From Thiobacillus sp. UBA2487 (GTDB lineage Bacteria > Pseudomonadota > Gammaproteobacteria > Burkholderiales > Sulfuriferulaceae), in contig DDOT01000119.1 of NCBI GenBank assembly GCA_002341815.1, positions 6,276 to 12,989 of the forward strand: 6,714 nt of DNA, read 5' to 3'. The notes below the pieces were generated by a model, which worked only from the letters and a program-made list of their open reading frames with translations, was not told where the DNA came from and did not search any database. The translations under genes were made by a program, and so were the position numbers. Shown piece by piece: positions 1-5,254 of the stretch (positions are counted from its first letter, which is position 1; each line of letters begins with the position of its first letter).

Positions 1-1
1 T

Positions 2-1162
2 GTGCACGCAGGAAGCGATATTGTATTCACCACCAATCCGCAGGATGTGGTGAATGATCCGGCGATTGATATTGTGGTAGAAGCCATGGGCGGCGAGCAT
101 CCGGCGCTTGAGTTGATTATGGCGGCAATTGCGAATGGCAAGCATGTGGTTACCGCCAACAAAGCGCTGATTGCCAATCATGGAACGGCGATTTTTGCAG
201 CCGCACAAAAGCAGGGTGTGATGGTGGCGTTTGAAGCGGCGGTAGGTGGTGGTATTCCTATTATCAAGGCCATTCGCGAGGGTCTTACGGCCAACCGCAT
301 CGAGTGGATTGCCGGCATTATCAATGGTACCACCAATTTTATTCTGACCCAGATGCGTGACAAAGGGCAAGATTTTGCCGAGGCGCTTAAGTTGGCGCAA
401 GAACTGGGATATGCGGAAGCCGATCCGACGTTTGACGTGGAAGGGATTGATGCAGCGCATAAGCTGACGATTATGTCGGCGATTGCCTTTGGTATTCCCA
501 TGCAGTTTTCGGCGGCGCATGTGGAAGGCATTACCCGCATTACAGGGGATGATGTGCGCTATGCCGGTCAACTGGGCTATCGTATCAAGTTGTTGGGCAT
601 TACGCGACGCACGGTGTCTGGTATTGAGCTGCGCGTGCATCCCGCGCTGATTCCGGCCAAGCGGCTGATTGCCAATGTGGATGGTTCAATGAATGCGGTA
701 TTGGTTAAAGGCGATGCGGTTGGTGTGACGCTTTACTATGGTGCAGGTGCGGGCGCAGAGCCGACCGCCTCGTCAGTGATTGCAGATTTGGTGGATGTGA
801 CGCGCATGCTGACGGCTGATCCGCACAGTCGGGTGCCACATTTGGCATTTCAGCCGGAAAACCTGTCGCATGAGCCGATTTTGCCGATGGGCGAGGTGCA
901 TACCCGTTATTATTTGCGTATGCGAGCACGGGATGAGGCTGGCGTTTTGGCTGATGTGGCACGCATTTTGGCAGATGCGGGTATTTCGATTGAATCCATG
1001 GTGCAGCAAGAGCCGGGTGTTGGTGATGGATGGGTGGATATTGTGATGTTGACGCACCAGTGCGCCGAGAAACATATCGATGCGGCGTTGCAGCGCATTG
1101 AAGCCCAATCGGCAATTGCCGGCGGGGTGATGCGCATACGTGTGGAACACTTGGTCGGCTGA
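2..1162 (+). CDS. hom: Homoserine dehydrogenase, 3' part (5' end outside window)
   Basis: This enzyme reduces L-aspartate-4-semialdehyde to L-homoserine with NAD(P)H, the branch step towards threonine and methionine. The reading frame is open to the left edge, so the GTG at position 2 is not a start. About 50 residues, including the N-terminal Rossmann glycine motif, should lie upstream, since the family is about 430 aa. Visible here, numbered from the first codon in the window, are TANKALI with Lys54, the signature INGTTNF at 107-113, and the catalytic segment E139..D145..D150..K154. These match the conserved acidic residues and lysine known from yeast homoserine dehydrogenase. A C-terminal ACT domain (about 302-380, RDEAGVLADVARIL) is the usual site of threonine feedback control. 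In many proteobacteria thrC follows hom directly. Here the stop is followed after 6 bp by a repeat element and an unrelated gene. The identification is very secure. Confidence 0.97.
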   Translation: MHAGSDIVFTTNPQDVVNDPAIDIVVEAMGGEHPALELIMAAIANGKHVVTANKALIANHGTAIFAAAQKQGVMVAFEAAVGGGIPIIKAIREGLTANRIEWIAGIINGTTNFILTQMRDKGQDFAEALKLAQELGYAEADPTFDVEGIDAAHKLTIMSAIAFGIPMQFSAAHVEGITRITGDDVRYAGQLGYRIKLLGITRRTVSGIELRVHPALIPAKRLIANVDGSMNAVLVKGDAVGVTLYYGAGAGAEPTASSVIADLVDVTRMLTADPHSRVPHLAFQPENLSHEPILPMGEVHTRYYLRMRARDEAGVLADVARILADAGISIESMVQQEPGVGDGWVDIVMLTHQCAEKHIDAALQRIEAQSAIAGGVMRIRVEHLVG

Positions 1163-1168
1163 TCTTAT

Positions 1169-1324
1169 CCCGATCTTTTCATAAATTAACGCGCGCCCTC
1201 ACTTGCGTTCCATATTGAAATTTTGTTCCATTGGGCGTATGAATCACGATGCCACGCTTTCATAACATTCCACGCTGTAACAAAATCCTGCGTGATCATC
1301 ACGCGAATTCATGAAAAGGTCGGG
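1169..1324 (+). repeat. Dispersed 156-bp MITE-like element, copy 1 (full length)
   Basis: This non-coding element starts CCCGATCTTTTCATAAATT and ends in the inverse of CCCGACCTTTTCATGAATT, giving imperfect terminal inverted repeats of about 19 bp. It matches 2274-2429 over its whole length with scattered substitutions, and the complement of 4769-4911. Internally it holds a small hairpin (1290-1304, arms GCGTGA/TCACGC, loop TCA) and a promoter-like pair (1215-1243). It begins 6 bp after the hom stop and ends 7 bp before the ATG of the next gene, so it fills the intergenic space. I see no clear target duplication. The termini suggest mobilisation by a transposase encoded elsewhere. I do not assign an IS family. 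Confidence 0.85.
1215..1243 (+). promoter_or_regulatory. Promoter-like sequence inside element copy 1
   Basis: TTGAAA (1215-1220) is followed after exactly 17 bp by TATGAA (1238-1243), which fits a sigma70 promoter with five of six and four of six consensus bases. It reads towards the gene at 1332. The same pair and spacing are kept in copy 3, whereas the -10 of copy 2 is degenerate (AACGAA). Predicted from sequence only. Confidence 0.35.
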
Positions 1325-1331
1325 CTGAATA

Positions 1332-2135
1332 ATGGCTTGGTTTGAAAAAGAAATGAACTATGCGCGCGAGCAGTTGACCGAAGCCGCGCGTGAATCAATT
1401 GCTATTGCTGGTGACCGCTTGGGGCAAGAGGTGCGCGATGGTGCCGGCCAGGTGGGTAGCGAGTTGCGTTCGGTGGTAGAAACCGCCAGTCGCGAGCTGG
1501 ATGTCAAGCTCGACAAAATTTCAGCCGAATTGCACAGCCAGCGTCAATTTACCAAAGATGATGTGCGGGAATTGGTGGATTACGCCGCCGAGCGTTTTTC
1601 GCGCGCGCTGGACGAGCGCATGGTGGTGGCCCGAACCGAAATCTCGGATCTGGTGCAGGAAAAAGTCGAGTATTTCAAACTGGAAGTGGACAGCTTCTTC
1701 ATTCAGCGCCAAAAAGACTTGGCGCGCGAACGGCAACGCTTGTGGTGGAACATCATTATTGCGGTGCTCACCTCGATTTCGGTCGGCATTGTGTCGTGGT
1801 TTTATCAGCACATGGCGCATGGCAGCATGGATTTGTTTGTTATGTTCCGCATCGTGCTGGGTTCGCTATCCGGCGGTTATGCCGTGTATTTGTTGGTGCG
1901 CCTGTTGCTGCGCTGGCGCAGCATGGCCGAACACCGCAAAGATGCCATGTTTTTGGCAATGCGGTATTGGGGCGCGTTGCGGCCGGAAAGCGTGTTGATG
2001 CATGTCTTTTTGTTGCTGTTGATTTTGGGGTTGCTGCAATTGGTGCTGTTTCCTGATTTGGTACAGCACTTGCCCGGCGGCCAACATTTGGCCGGCTTGA
2101 TTCGCGATATGTTTCCTCACCCAAATTGGCGTTAG
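1332..2135 (+). CDS. Hypothetical coiled-coil protein with three C-terminal membrane segments
   Basis: I do not recognise this 267-aa protein. The first 135 residues are charged and helical in character, with heptad-like spacing and no cysteine-rich or catalytic-looking motif. They are probably a long cytoplasmic coiled coil. Three hydrophobic segments follow at about 139-158 (WWNIIIAVLTSISVGIVSWF), 168-193 and 221-243, separated by Arg/Lys-rich turns (RWRSMAEHRKD). The tail is short (FPHPNWR). There is no signal peptide. The ATG at 1332 is chosen because AAAAGG (1314-1319) lies 12 nt upstream, a rather long spacing. This Shine-Dalgarno lies within the right terminus of repeat copy 1. The stop TAG abuts another element end (2136), so the gene is tightly framed by repeats. 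It could be a scaffold or stress-type membrane protein, but that is a guess. A real gene is likely because the long frame matches strong membrane topology. Confidence 0.8.
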   Translation: MAWFEKEMNYAREQLTEAARESIAIAGDRLGQEVRDGAGQVGSELRSVVETASRELDVKLDKISAELHSQRQFTKDDVRELVDYAAERFSRALDERMVVARTEISDLVQEKVEYFKLEVDSFFIQRQKDLARERQRLWWNIIIAVLTSISVGIVSWFYQHMAHGSMDLFVMFRIVLGSLSGGYAVYLLVRLLLRWRSMAEHRKDAMFLAMRYWGALRPESVLMHVFLLLLILGLLQLVLFPDLVQHLPGGQHLAGLIRDMFPHPNWR

Positions 2136-2154
2136 CCCGATCTTTTTATGCGCG
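2136..2154 (+). repeat. Isolated left end of the MITE-like element
   Basis: CCCGATCTTTTTATG at 2136-2150 matches the left terminus of the full copies (CCCGATCTTTTCATA) in 13 of its 15 bases and is followed by GCGCG-like sequence. It starts at the base after the stop codon of the upstream gene. The rest of the element is missing. It is either a truncated copy or a deletion/recombination scar. Confidence 0.5.
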
Positions 2155-2212
2155 AAATAGCGTTTTCCAGCAAGCTTTCCAAGCTACAGTGAATCCATTA
2201 GATATTGGATAG

Positions 2213-2272
2213 TATGCAAATCTCGACAAGATTGCGAACAATATCAATCAAATTGCTCAACAGATCAACGTA
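2213..2272 (+). pseudogene. Remnant resembling a MobC-type mobilisation protein motif
   Basis: Between the isolated element end and copy 2, the frame starting at 2213 reads YANLDKIANNINQIAQQINV. This strongly resembles the NNxNQIAxxxN motif of relaxosome accessory proteins such as MobC. It follows an in-frame TAG at 2210-2212 and runs straight into element copy 2, so it cannot be a functional gene. The similarity is judged by eye from about 16 residues. An unrelated amphipathic helix is possible. Confidence 0.33.
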
Positions 2273-2273
2273 A

Positions 2274-2429
2274 CCCGATCTTTTCATAAATTAACGCGCG
2301 CCTTCACTTGAGTTCCATATTGAAATTTTATTCAATTGGGCGAACGAACAACGACGCCACGCTTTCATAAAATTCCACGCTGTAACAAAATCCTGCGTGG
2401 TCATCACGCGAATTCATGAAATGATCGGG
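2274..2429 (+). repeat. Dispersed 156-bp MITE-like element, copy 2 (full length)
   Basis: Same length and order as copy 1, with scattered substitutions. The outermost bases TAACCCGATC and GATCGGGTTA form a perfect 10-bp inverted pair, slightly longer than in copy 1. The internal hairpin is kept with one wobble (GCGTGG/TCACGC). The -35-like TTGAAA is kept but the matching -10 is degenerate. It interrupts the MobC-like frame on its left and precedes the ATP-grasp-like gene on its right. Confidence 0.85.
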
Positions 2430-2447
2430 TTAAGGGATGACAGATTC

Positions 2448-2456
2448 TGCTATCAT
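2448..2456 (+). promoter_or_regulatory. Extended -10 promoter element for the ATP-grasp-like gene
   Basis: TGCTATCAT fits the extended -10 form TGnTATAAT with one mismatch and lies 25 bp before the ATG at 2481. No good -35 is seen 17 bp upstream, as is common for extended -10 promoters. It sits just outside repeat copy 2, whose internal -10 is degenerate. Confidence 0.4.
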
Positions 2457-2480
2457 GATCGAATCTATCGAGATACGCCT

Positions 2481-3665
2481 ATGCCACCCTCTGCACCTGC
2501 CTTGATACGCGGCTTGGCCGGCCTGCATCGCGCAATTATGAACGGCGTCAGCTTGCCGGAACTGATACAACAAGCCACCTGCGATGAACCGGGGGCGGCT
2601 GATTTCATGACCTTGGCCATGATATTCCTGATGACCGATAATCTGGACGCAGCGGCACAATTGCAATCCACCGCTATTCAACTGAATCCGTGGTACCGCA
2701 TCCAGCAAGACACCATCGATCACCCGCTGCGCTTGTTGGTGATCATGCAACCCGGCTTTATGCTGGACAACACACCGATTGATTTCATTTTGCATGACCC
2801 GCGTATTCGTATGGACTGGCTGTATATCGACCAGCAACTACCGGATCAACTGCCCGAGCATGACGTCTTGTTCATCGCTATCGGCGAATCGATGCGCGCC
2901 CGCCCGTTGCTGACCCGTTTAGCTCAACAGTTGCAGGGGTGGCCGCAACCGGTCATCAACCGGCCCGCTCGCATTCCGCCGCTGTCGCGTCACGAATTAC
3001 CCGGCTTGCTGTCAGGCATTGAGGGGATTGTGGTACCCGCCACCCAACTTGTTGAACGCGTTGCACTTGAATCGGGTTGGCCAAACGCCACATTTTGCTC
3101 GCAAGCCAACCCAACAGCGGCTTCCTCGTGGATTTTACGTCCGACAGACACCCATGGCGGTCACGGATTGCAGCGCATCGAATCGCCCGACGATTTAACC
3201 CGCGCCCTAAATGACTCGACCGCCGGGCATTTTCACGTTGCACCATTCATTGATTACCGCAGTGCCGATGGCCTGTATCGCAAATGCCGACTGGCCCTGT
3301 GCAACGGACAGGCGTTCGTTGGACATCTGGCCATTTCCGATCACTGGATGGTACATTACAAAAATGCCAATATGCTGGATCACCCGGAACGTCGTCAGGA
3401 AGAACAACACTTCATGCAACTGTTTTCCACCGGGTTTGCCAGCCGGCATGCCCACGCCTTGCGCAAAATTGCCGAGCGTACCGAACTGGATTATGTTGTG
3501 ATCGATTGCGCAGAATTGCCGGACGGACGCTTGTTGATCTTTGAGATGGACAACCGGGGATTCATGCACGCCATCGATCCGCCTGAATGGTACGCCTGGA
3601 AACCACAGGTCATGCAACCCCTGTTTGATGCCTTCACCAATATGCTGCTGCACCACGCGCAATGA
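2481..3665 (+). CDS. TPR-like / ATP-grasp-like protein of unknown substrate
   Basis: This 394-aa protein appears to combine an N-terminal helical, TPR-like part (about 40-72, ending in the typical AIQLNPWY) with a C-terminal ATP-grasp fold of the RimK/glutathione-synthetase type. The support for ATP-grasp is the glycine-rich loop in ILRPTDTHGGHGL (218-230), a basic strand around LYRKCRLALCNGQ (265-277), and a C-terminal IDCAELPDGRLLIFEMDN (341-358). In that last segment D342, E355 and N358 would be metal ligands. ATP-grasp enzymes join a carboxylate to an amine or similar nucleophile through an acyl phosphate, but I cannot name the substrate. No signal peptide or membrane segment is visible. 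The frame also stays open upstream to a GTG at 2397 inside the repeat. I prefer ATG 2481, with GAG 8 nt before it, because the extra 28 residues are mostly element-encoded. It stands alone, with no partner gene adjacent on the same strand. Confidence 0.82.
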   Translation: MPPSAPALIRGLAGLHRAIMNGVSLPELIQQATCDEPGAADFMTLAMIFLMTDNLDAAAQLQSTAIQLNPWYRIQQDTIDHPLRLLVIMQPGFMLDNTPIDFILHDPRIRMDWLYIDQQLPDQLPEHDVLFIAIGESMRARPLLTRLAQQLQGWPQPVINRPARIPPLSRHELPGLLSGIEGIVVPATQLVERVALESGWPNATFCSQANPTAASSWILRPTDTHGGHGLQRIESPDDLTRALNDSTAGHFHVAPFIDYRSADGLYRKCRLALCNGQAFVGHLAISDHWMVHYKNANMLDHPERRQEEQHFMQLFSTGFASRHAHALRKIAERTELDYVVIDCAELPDGRLLIFEMDNRGFMHAIDPPEWYAWKPQVMQPLFDAFTNMLLHHAQ

Positions 3666-3746
3666 AGTCTCCCGCCACTAAGCGCGTAAACGCGTTGTAG
3701 GCGTTGCCACCACCACGACTTTCCACAGTCTCACCAATTGTAGATT

Positions 3747-3869
3747 GTGATTTATCGCAATTTGTCGCGCTTCATCGAGGAGGCCGTGCGCTCGTACCTG
3801 CTGGAACGCGGCAGCATCGATCGCACGCGCATCGTCACCCCGGCCATTTTCTGCGCCGAGGTACTTTGA
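3747..3869 (+). pseudogene. Remnant resembling a ribbon-helix-helix antitoxin
   Basis: In the frame after an in-frame TAG (3741-3743) a 40-codon stretch from GTG 3747 reads MIYRNLSRFIEEAVRSYLLER and continues to TGA 3867. The piece RFIEEAVRSYL looks like the second helix of ribbon-helix-helix proteins such as ParD/CopG-type antitoxins. The DNA-binding strand that should precede it is missing, so it appears 5'-truncated. It is in frame with, and 3 bp ahead of, a Tn3-transposase-like start. That order would fit the antitoxin-type passenger genes known next to tnpA in some Tn3-family transposons. The assignment is by eye. Confidence 0.35.
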
Positions 3870-3872
3870 CCC

Positions 3873-3935
3873 ATGCCGGCCAACATCCTGTCCATCGCAC
3901 AGCAGGAACGCTACAACAACTATCCTGACAGATAA
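3873..3935 (+). pseudogene. Remnant resembling the N-terminus of a Tn3-family transposase
   Basis: ATG 3873 opens a 20-codon frame, MPANILSIAQQERYNNYPDR, then TAA. Tn3-family TnpA proteins (about 1000 aa) often start with MP, then a short ILS/FLS..ER motif and a YPD/FPE-like turn, which matches this pattern. Everything beyond residue 20 is absent. About 26 bp later the isolated element end begins. If correct, this is a transposase decapitated by deletion or insertion. With only 20 residues the call is tentative. Confidence 0.38.
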
Positions 3936-3961
3936 CGAGAGCGATACCAGATTCCTTACCG

Positions 3962-3994
3962 CGAAGGCGCGCGTTAATTTATGAAAATATCGGG
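3962..3994 (-). repeat. Isolated left end of the MITE-like element (- orientation)
   Basis: On the minus strand this reads CCCGATATTTTCATAAATT followed by AACGCGCGCCTTC. It is identical to the first 33 bp of copy 2 except for one base, and then similarity stops abruptly. It lies 40 bp downstream of the stop of the minus-strand DUF2335 gene. It therefore stands to that gene as the isolated end at 2136 stands to the 267-aa gene. Confidence 0.8.
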
Positions 3995-4034
3995 TCAGGG
4001 CTTTGTTGTTTTGTCGGTGGAGTCCGTTATAAAA

Positions 4035-4532
4035 TCAAGTATCACTTGAGCTATCAGATTCAGATTGGGATGGGTGCATACTTTTGCGATTTTGCAAAAA
4101 TCCAGTGACAGTGCCGATAATGGTTGTTGTCAAAATAATGCCAGCCAACCATTCTTCTTTCATCAAAGCAAAAACAACTGACAAGACATACCCAAGTGAG
4201 ATCAGAGAAAAAGCAATCCAGTGAACTCGCCTATTATCTTCCTTTTGCGCCACCAAAGCTGCTAATCGAATTTCTCGTGCATGTTTTGAATCTTCTTCAA
4301 AAACACGCAAAATTCTTTCAGGTGCATCTGGAATGATCTCGCCATACTGTCGAAATATATCAGGGTGAGGGATCGGACCTTGAAAATGACGCTGTTCTAT
4401 AGTAGATTCAACAATGGCAGCGATCATGCGTCTAGTGACAGGCTGGTCATCATCAAGTTTGGTCGAAACTTCATTTTCTTGCTCAAGAGCAAGGTCAGGC
4501 TGATGCGATTCAGGCAGCGTTTTTACTGACAT
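4035..4532 (-). CDS. DUF2335 family membrane protein
   Basis: This 165-aa protein has the features of DUF2335. They are a core FQGPIPHPDIFRQYGEIIPDAPERIL (about 50-75) matching the family's GPlPpPe..YeeilPGaaerI pattern, a charged helix (78-102, with SKHAREIR), and two membrane segments at about 104-123 and 128-146. The tail is polar and serine-rich. The family is widespread and of unknown function. The N-terminal 35 residues are acidic and probably cytoplasmic. The ATG at 4532 has no clear Shine-Dalgarno and overlaps the 3' end of the upstream small ORF by 23 bp, so translational coupling is likely. The DNA here is visibly AT-richer than the flanking genes, which with the repeats on both sides suggests acquisition by transfer. 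Confidence 0.85.
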   Translation of the reverse strand: MSVKTLPESHQPDLALEQENEVSTKLDDDQPVTRRMIAAIVESTIEQRHFQGPIPHPDIFRQYGEIIPDAPERILRVFEEDSKHAREIRLAALVAQKEDNRRVHWIAFSLISLGYVLSVVFALMKEEWLAGIILTTTIIGTVTGFLQNRKSMHPSQSESDSSSDT

Positions 4533-4698
4533 TTTTAGTAAAATTGAAAACCGCTTTGTTCATCCTATGACCAACAGAACACCAAGTAGAACGCATCATA
4601 CCATCGGCACCACCTTTGACAACGAACTTACTATAGTCGTTGCCTCGGAGCGAGAATACATCAGGAAGTGATTTTACAATTCGTTTATCCATAAGCAC
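4510..4698 (-). CDS. Small hypothetical protein overlapping the DUF2335 gene
   Basis: This 62-residue frame starts at GTG 4698, with AGG eight nt upstream. ATG 4692 (MDKRIVKSLPD...) is an alternative start but has no site at proper distance. The product is basic, with no membrane segment and no domain I recognise. It ends NVSKNAA and its last 23 bp overlap the start of the DUF2335 gene, which lacks its own ribosome binding site. That overlap is the main argument that it is a real, translated leader gene. It may also be a truncated remnant of a longer protein. Confidence 0.5.
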   Translation of the reverse strand: MLMDKRIVKSLPDVFSLRGNDYSKFVVKGGADGMMRSTWCSVGHRMNKAVFNFTKNVSKNAA

Positions 4699-4768
4699 GA
4701 TAATAACCTATCGTTCAGGCACACGACAATACTATTTGAAAAAATGTAAAGTTGGCATTATTCATTAG

Positions 4769-4911
4769 CCTGATCTTTTCATGAATTCGCGTGATGATCA
4801 CACGCAGGATTTTGTTACAGAGTGAAATTTTATGAAAGCGTGGCGTCGTGATTCATACGCCAAATGGAATATAATTTCAATAGGAAACGCCAGTGAAGGC
4901 GCGCATTAATT
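4769..4911 (-). repeat. Dispersed MITE-like element, copy 3 (left terminus lost)
   Basis: Reading on the plus strand it starts CCTGATCTTTTCATGAATT, the right terminus of the family. It follows the reverse complement of copies 1 and 2 with high identity up to GGCGCGCATTAATT at 4911. The outer part of the left terminus is missing. From 4912 onward the sequence is instead the 5' end of a VapC-like gene. The internal hairpin is kept (GCGTG/CACGC). The promoter-like pair TTGAAA-17-TATGAA is intact and points to the small ORF/DUF2335 unit. Having lost one terminus, this copy should be immobile. Confidence 0.85.
4852..4880 (-). promoter_or_regulatory. Promoter-like sequence inside element copy 3
   Basis: On the minus strand TTGAAA (4875-4880) and TATGAA (4852-4857) are 17 bp apart, as in copy 1. 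Transcription would run through the right terminus towards the GTG at 4698. Predicted from sequence and from conservation between two copies. Confidence 0.35.
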
Positions 4912-4938
4912 GACGTTGGTATCGACGGCAACCTTCAT
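4906..4938 (-). pseudogene. vapC: VapC-type PIN toxin, truncated after nine codons
   Basis: The antitoxin stop TGA overlaps an ATG (ATGA, 4935-4938) that opens MKVAVDTNV. This is the characteristic first strand of PIN-domain toxins, including the first metal-binding Asp of the DTN motif. The family is about 130 aa, but here the frame meets AAT TAA at once, where element copy 3 begins. Everything from residue 10 on, including the remaining acidic active-site residues, is gone. The overlap with the antitoxin is the usual vapBC layout, which supports the reading. No active nuclease can be made from this piece. Confidence 0.75.
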
Positions 4939-5186
4939 TTCTTACCTGCCCAACCTTGTGCAACCGCCTCATTGATTTCTTCGATAGTGGCAACCTTCTG
5001 CGTTCTACCCGCGAGCAGGCCAACAAAGCTGGCTATCGTCCCAGCGGGCCGCGCCGCCTTGAGTACGCCCCAGCCATCTGGCAGCAGGTCCAGTTCGATC
5101 TTATCACCCGGCCTGATTCCGAGGTGTTGCAATACGTCTTTGCGAAAAGTCACTTGTCCACGTGCGGTAACGGTCAATGTGGTCAT
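4935..5186 (-). CDS. vapB: AbrB/VapB-type antitoxin (SpoVT-AbrB domain), apparent orphan
   Basis: This 83-aa protein has the swapped-hairpin AbrB pattern at its N-terminus: MTTLTVTARGQVTFRKDVLQHLGIRPGDKIEL-type sequence, residues 1-33, with the conserved GQVT.RKDV and G..PGDK. That part binds DNA. The C-terminal stretch (about 48-83, SFVGLLAG...EEINEAVAQGWAGKK) is the part that in VapB/MazE-like antitoxins wraps the toxin. The ATG at 5186 has GAGGA nine nt upstream. Its stop overlaps the start of a truncated VapC gene, so the cognate toxin is missing in cis. It lies 85 bp downstream of the efflux gene on the same strand and has its own promoter and a possible operator, consistent with autoregulation. 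Confidence 0.9.
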   Translation of the reverse strand: MTTLTVTARGQVTFRKDVLQHLGIRPGDKIELDLLPDGWGVLKAARPAGTIASFVGLLAGRTQKVATIEEINEAVAQGWAGKK

Positions 5187-5225
5187 GATGGCGTGTCCTC
5201 ACAACTTCATCGGTTGATGGTTTGC

Positions 5226-5254
5226 AAAGTAATGTGAAAACGCATTATTGTCAA
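5226..5254 (-). promoter_or_regulatory. Promoter of the vapB-like antitoxin gene
   Basis: A perfect -35 TTGACA (complement of 5249-5254) is followed after exactly 17 bp by TACTTT (complement of 5226-5231), a weak -10 with three of six consensus bases. It lies 40 bp before the antitoxin ATG. The perfect -35 and spacing make it a reasonable candidate. Confidence 0.45.

Larger units (their letters stand above)
3666..3961. other. Gene-poor stretch with mobile-element debris
   Basis: No intact gene is visible. The first 75 bp hold only a short palindrome, CGCGTAAACGCG, without a T-run. The rest carries two adjacent broken coding remnants (3747-3869 and 3873-3935) and ends at an isolated element end. 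The preceding gene has no convincing terminator here. Confidence 0.5.

Noticed and set aside
178..1150. Several open frames on the minus strand within the homoserine dehydrogenase gene
   Set aside because: They lie opposite a well-conserved coding frame, have low-complexity or Cys/His/Pro-rich translations and show no domain or ribosome binding site.
1501..2124. Overlapping frames on both strands within the 267-aa gene
   Set aside because: The +1 frame at 1332 has coherent coiled-coil and membrane topology. The others are Trp/Cys/Arg-rich shadow translations.
2150..2190. Possible terminators after the 267-aa gene (CGC..GCGTTTT, and AGCTT/AAGCT near 2170-2184)
   Set aside because: The stems are only 3-5 bp, and the one followed by T bases is the shortest.
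1169..2429. CRISPR array or integron attC sites formed by the direct repeats
   Set aside because: The repeats are 156 bp with transposon-like inverted termini, spaced about 1 kb apart with genes between. No short regularly spaced repeats and no attC core sites are present.
3704..3928. A 74-codon plus-strand frame
   Set aside because: It is a Pro/His/Arg-rich translation. The neighbouring frame carries the RHH-like and transposase-like pieces, which look more like real protein.
4868..4878. Perfect TATAAT on the plus strand inside copy 3
   Set aside because: No acceptable -35 at 16-18 bp. The motif is not conserved in copies 1 and 2, and no gene lies downstream on that strand.
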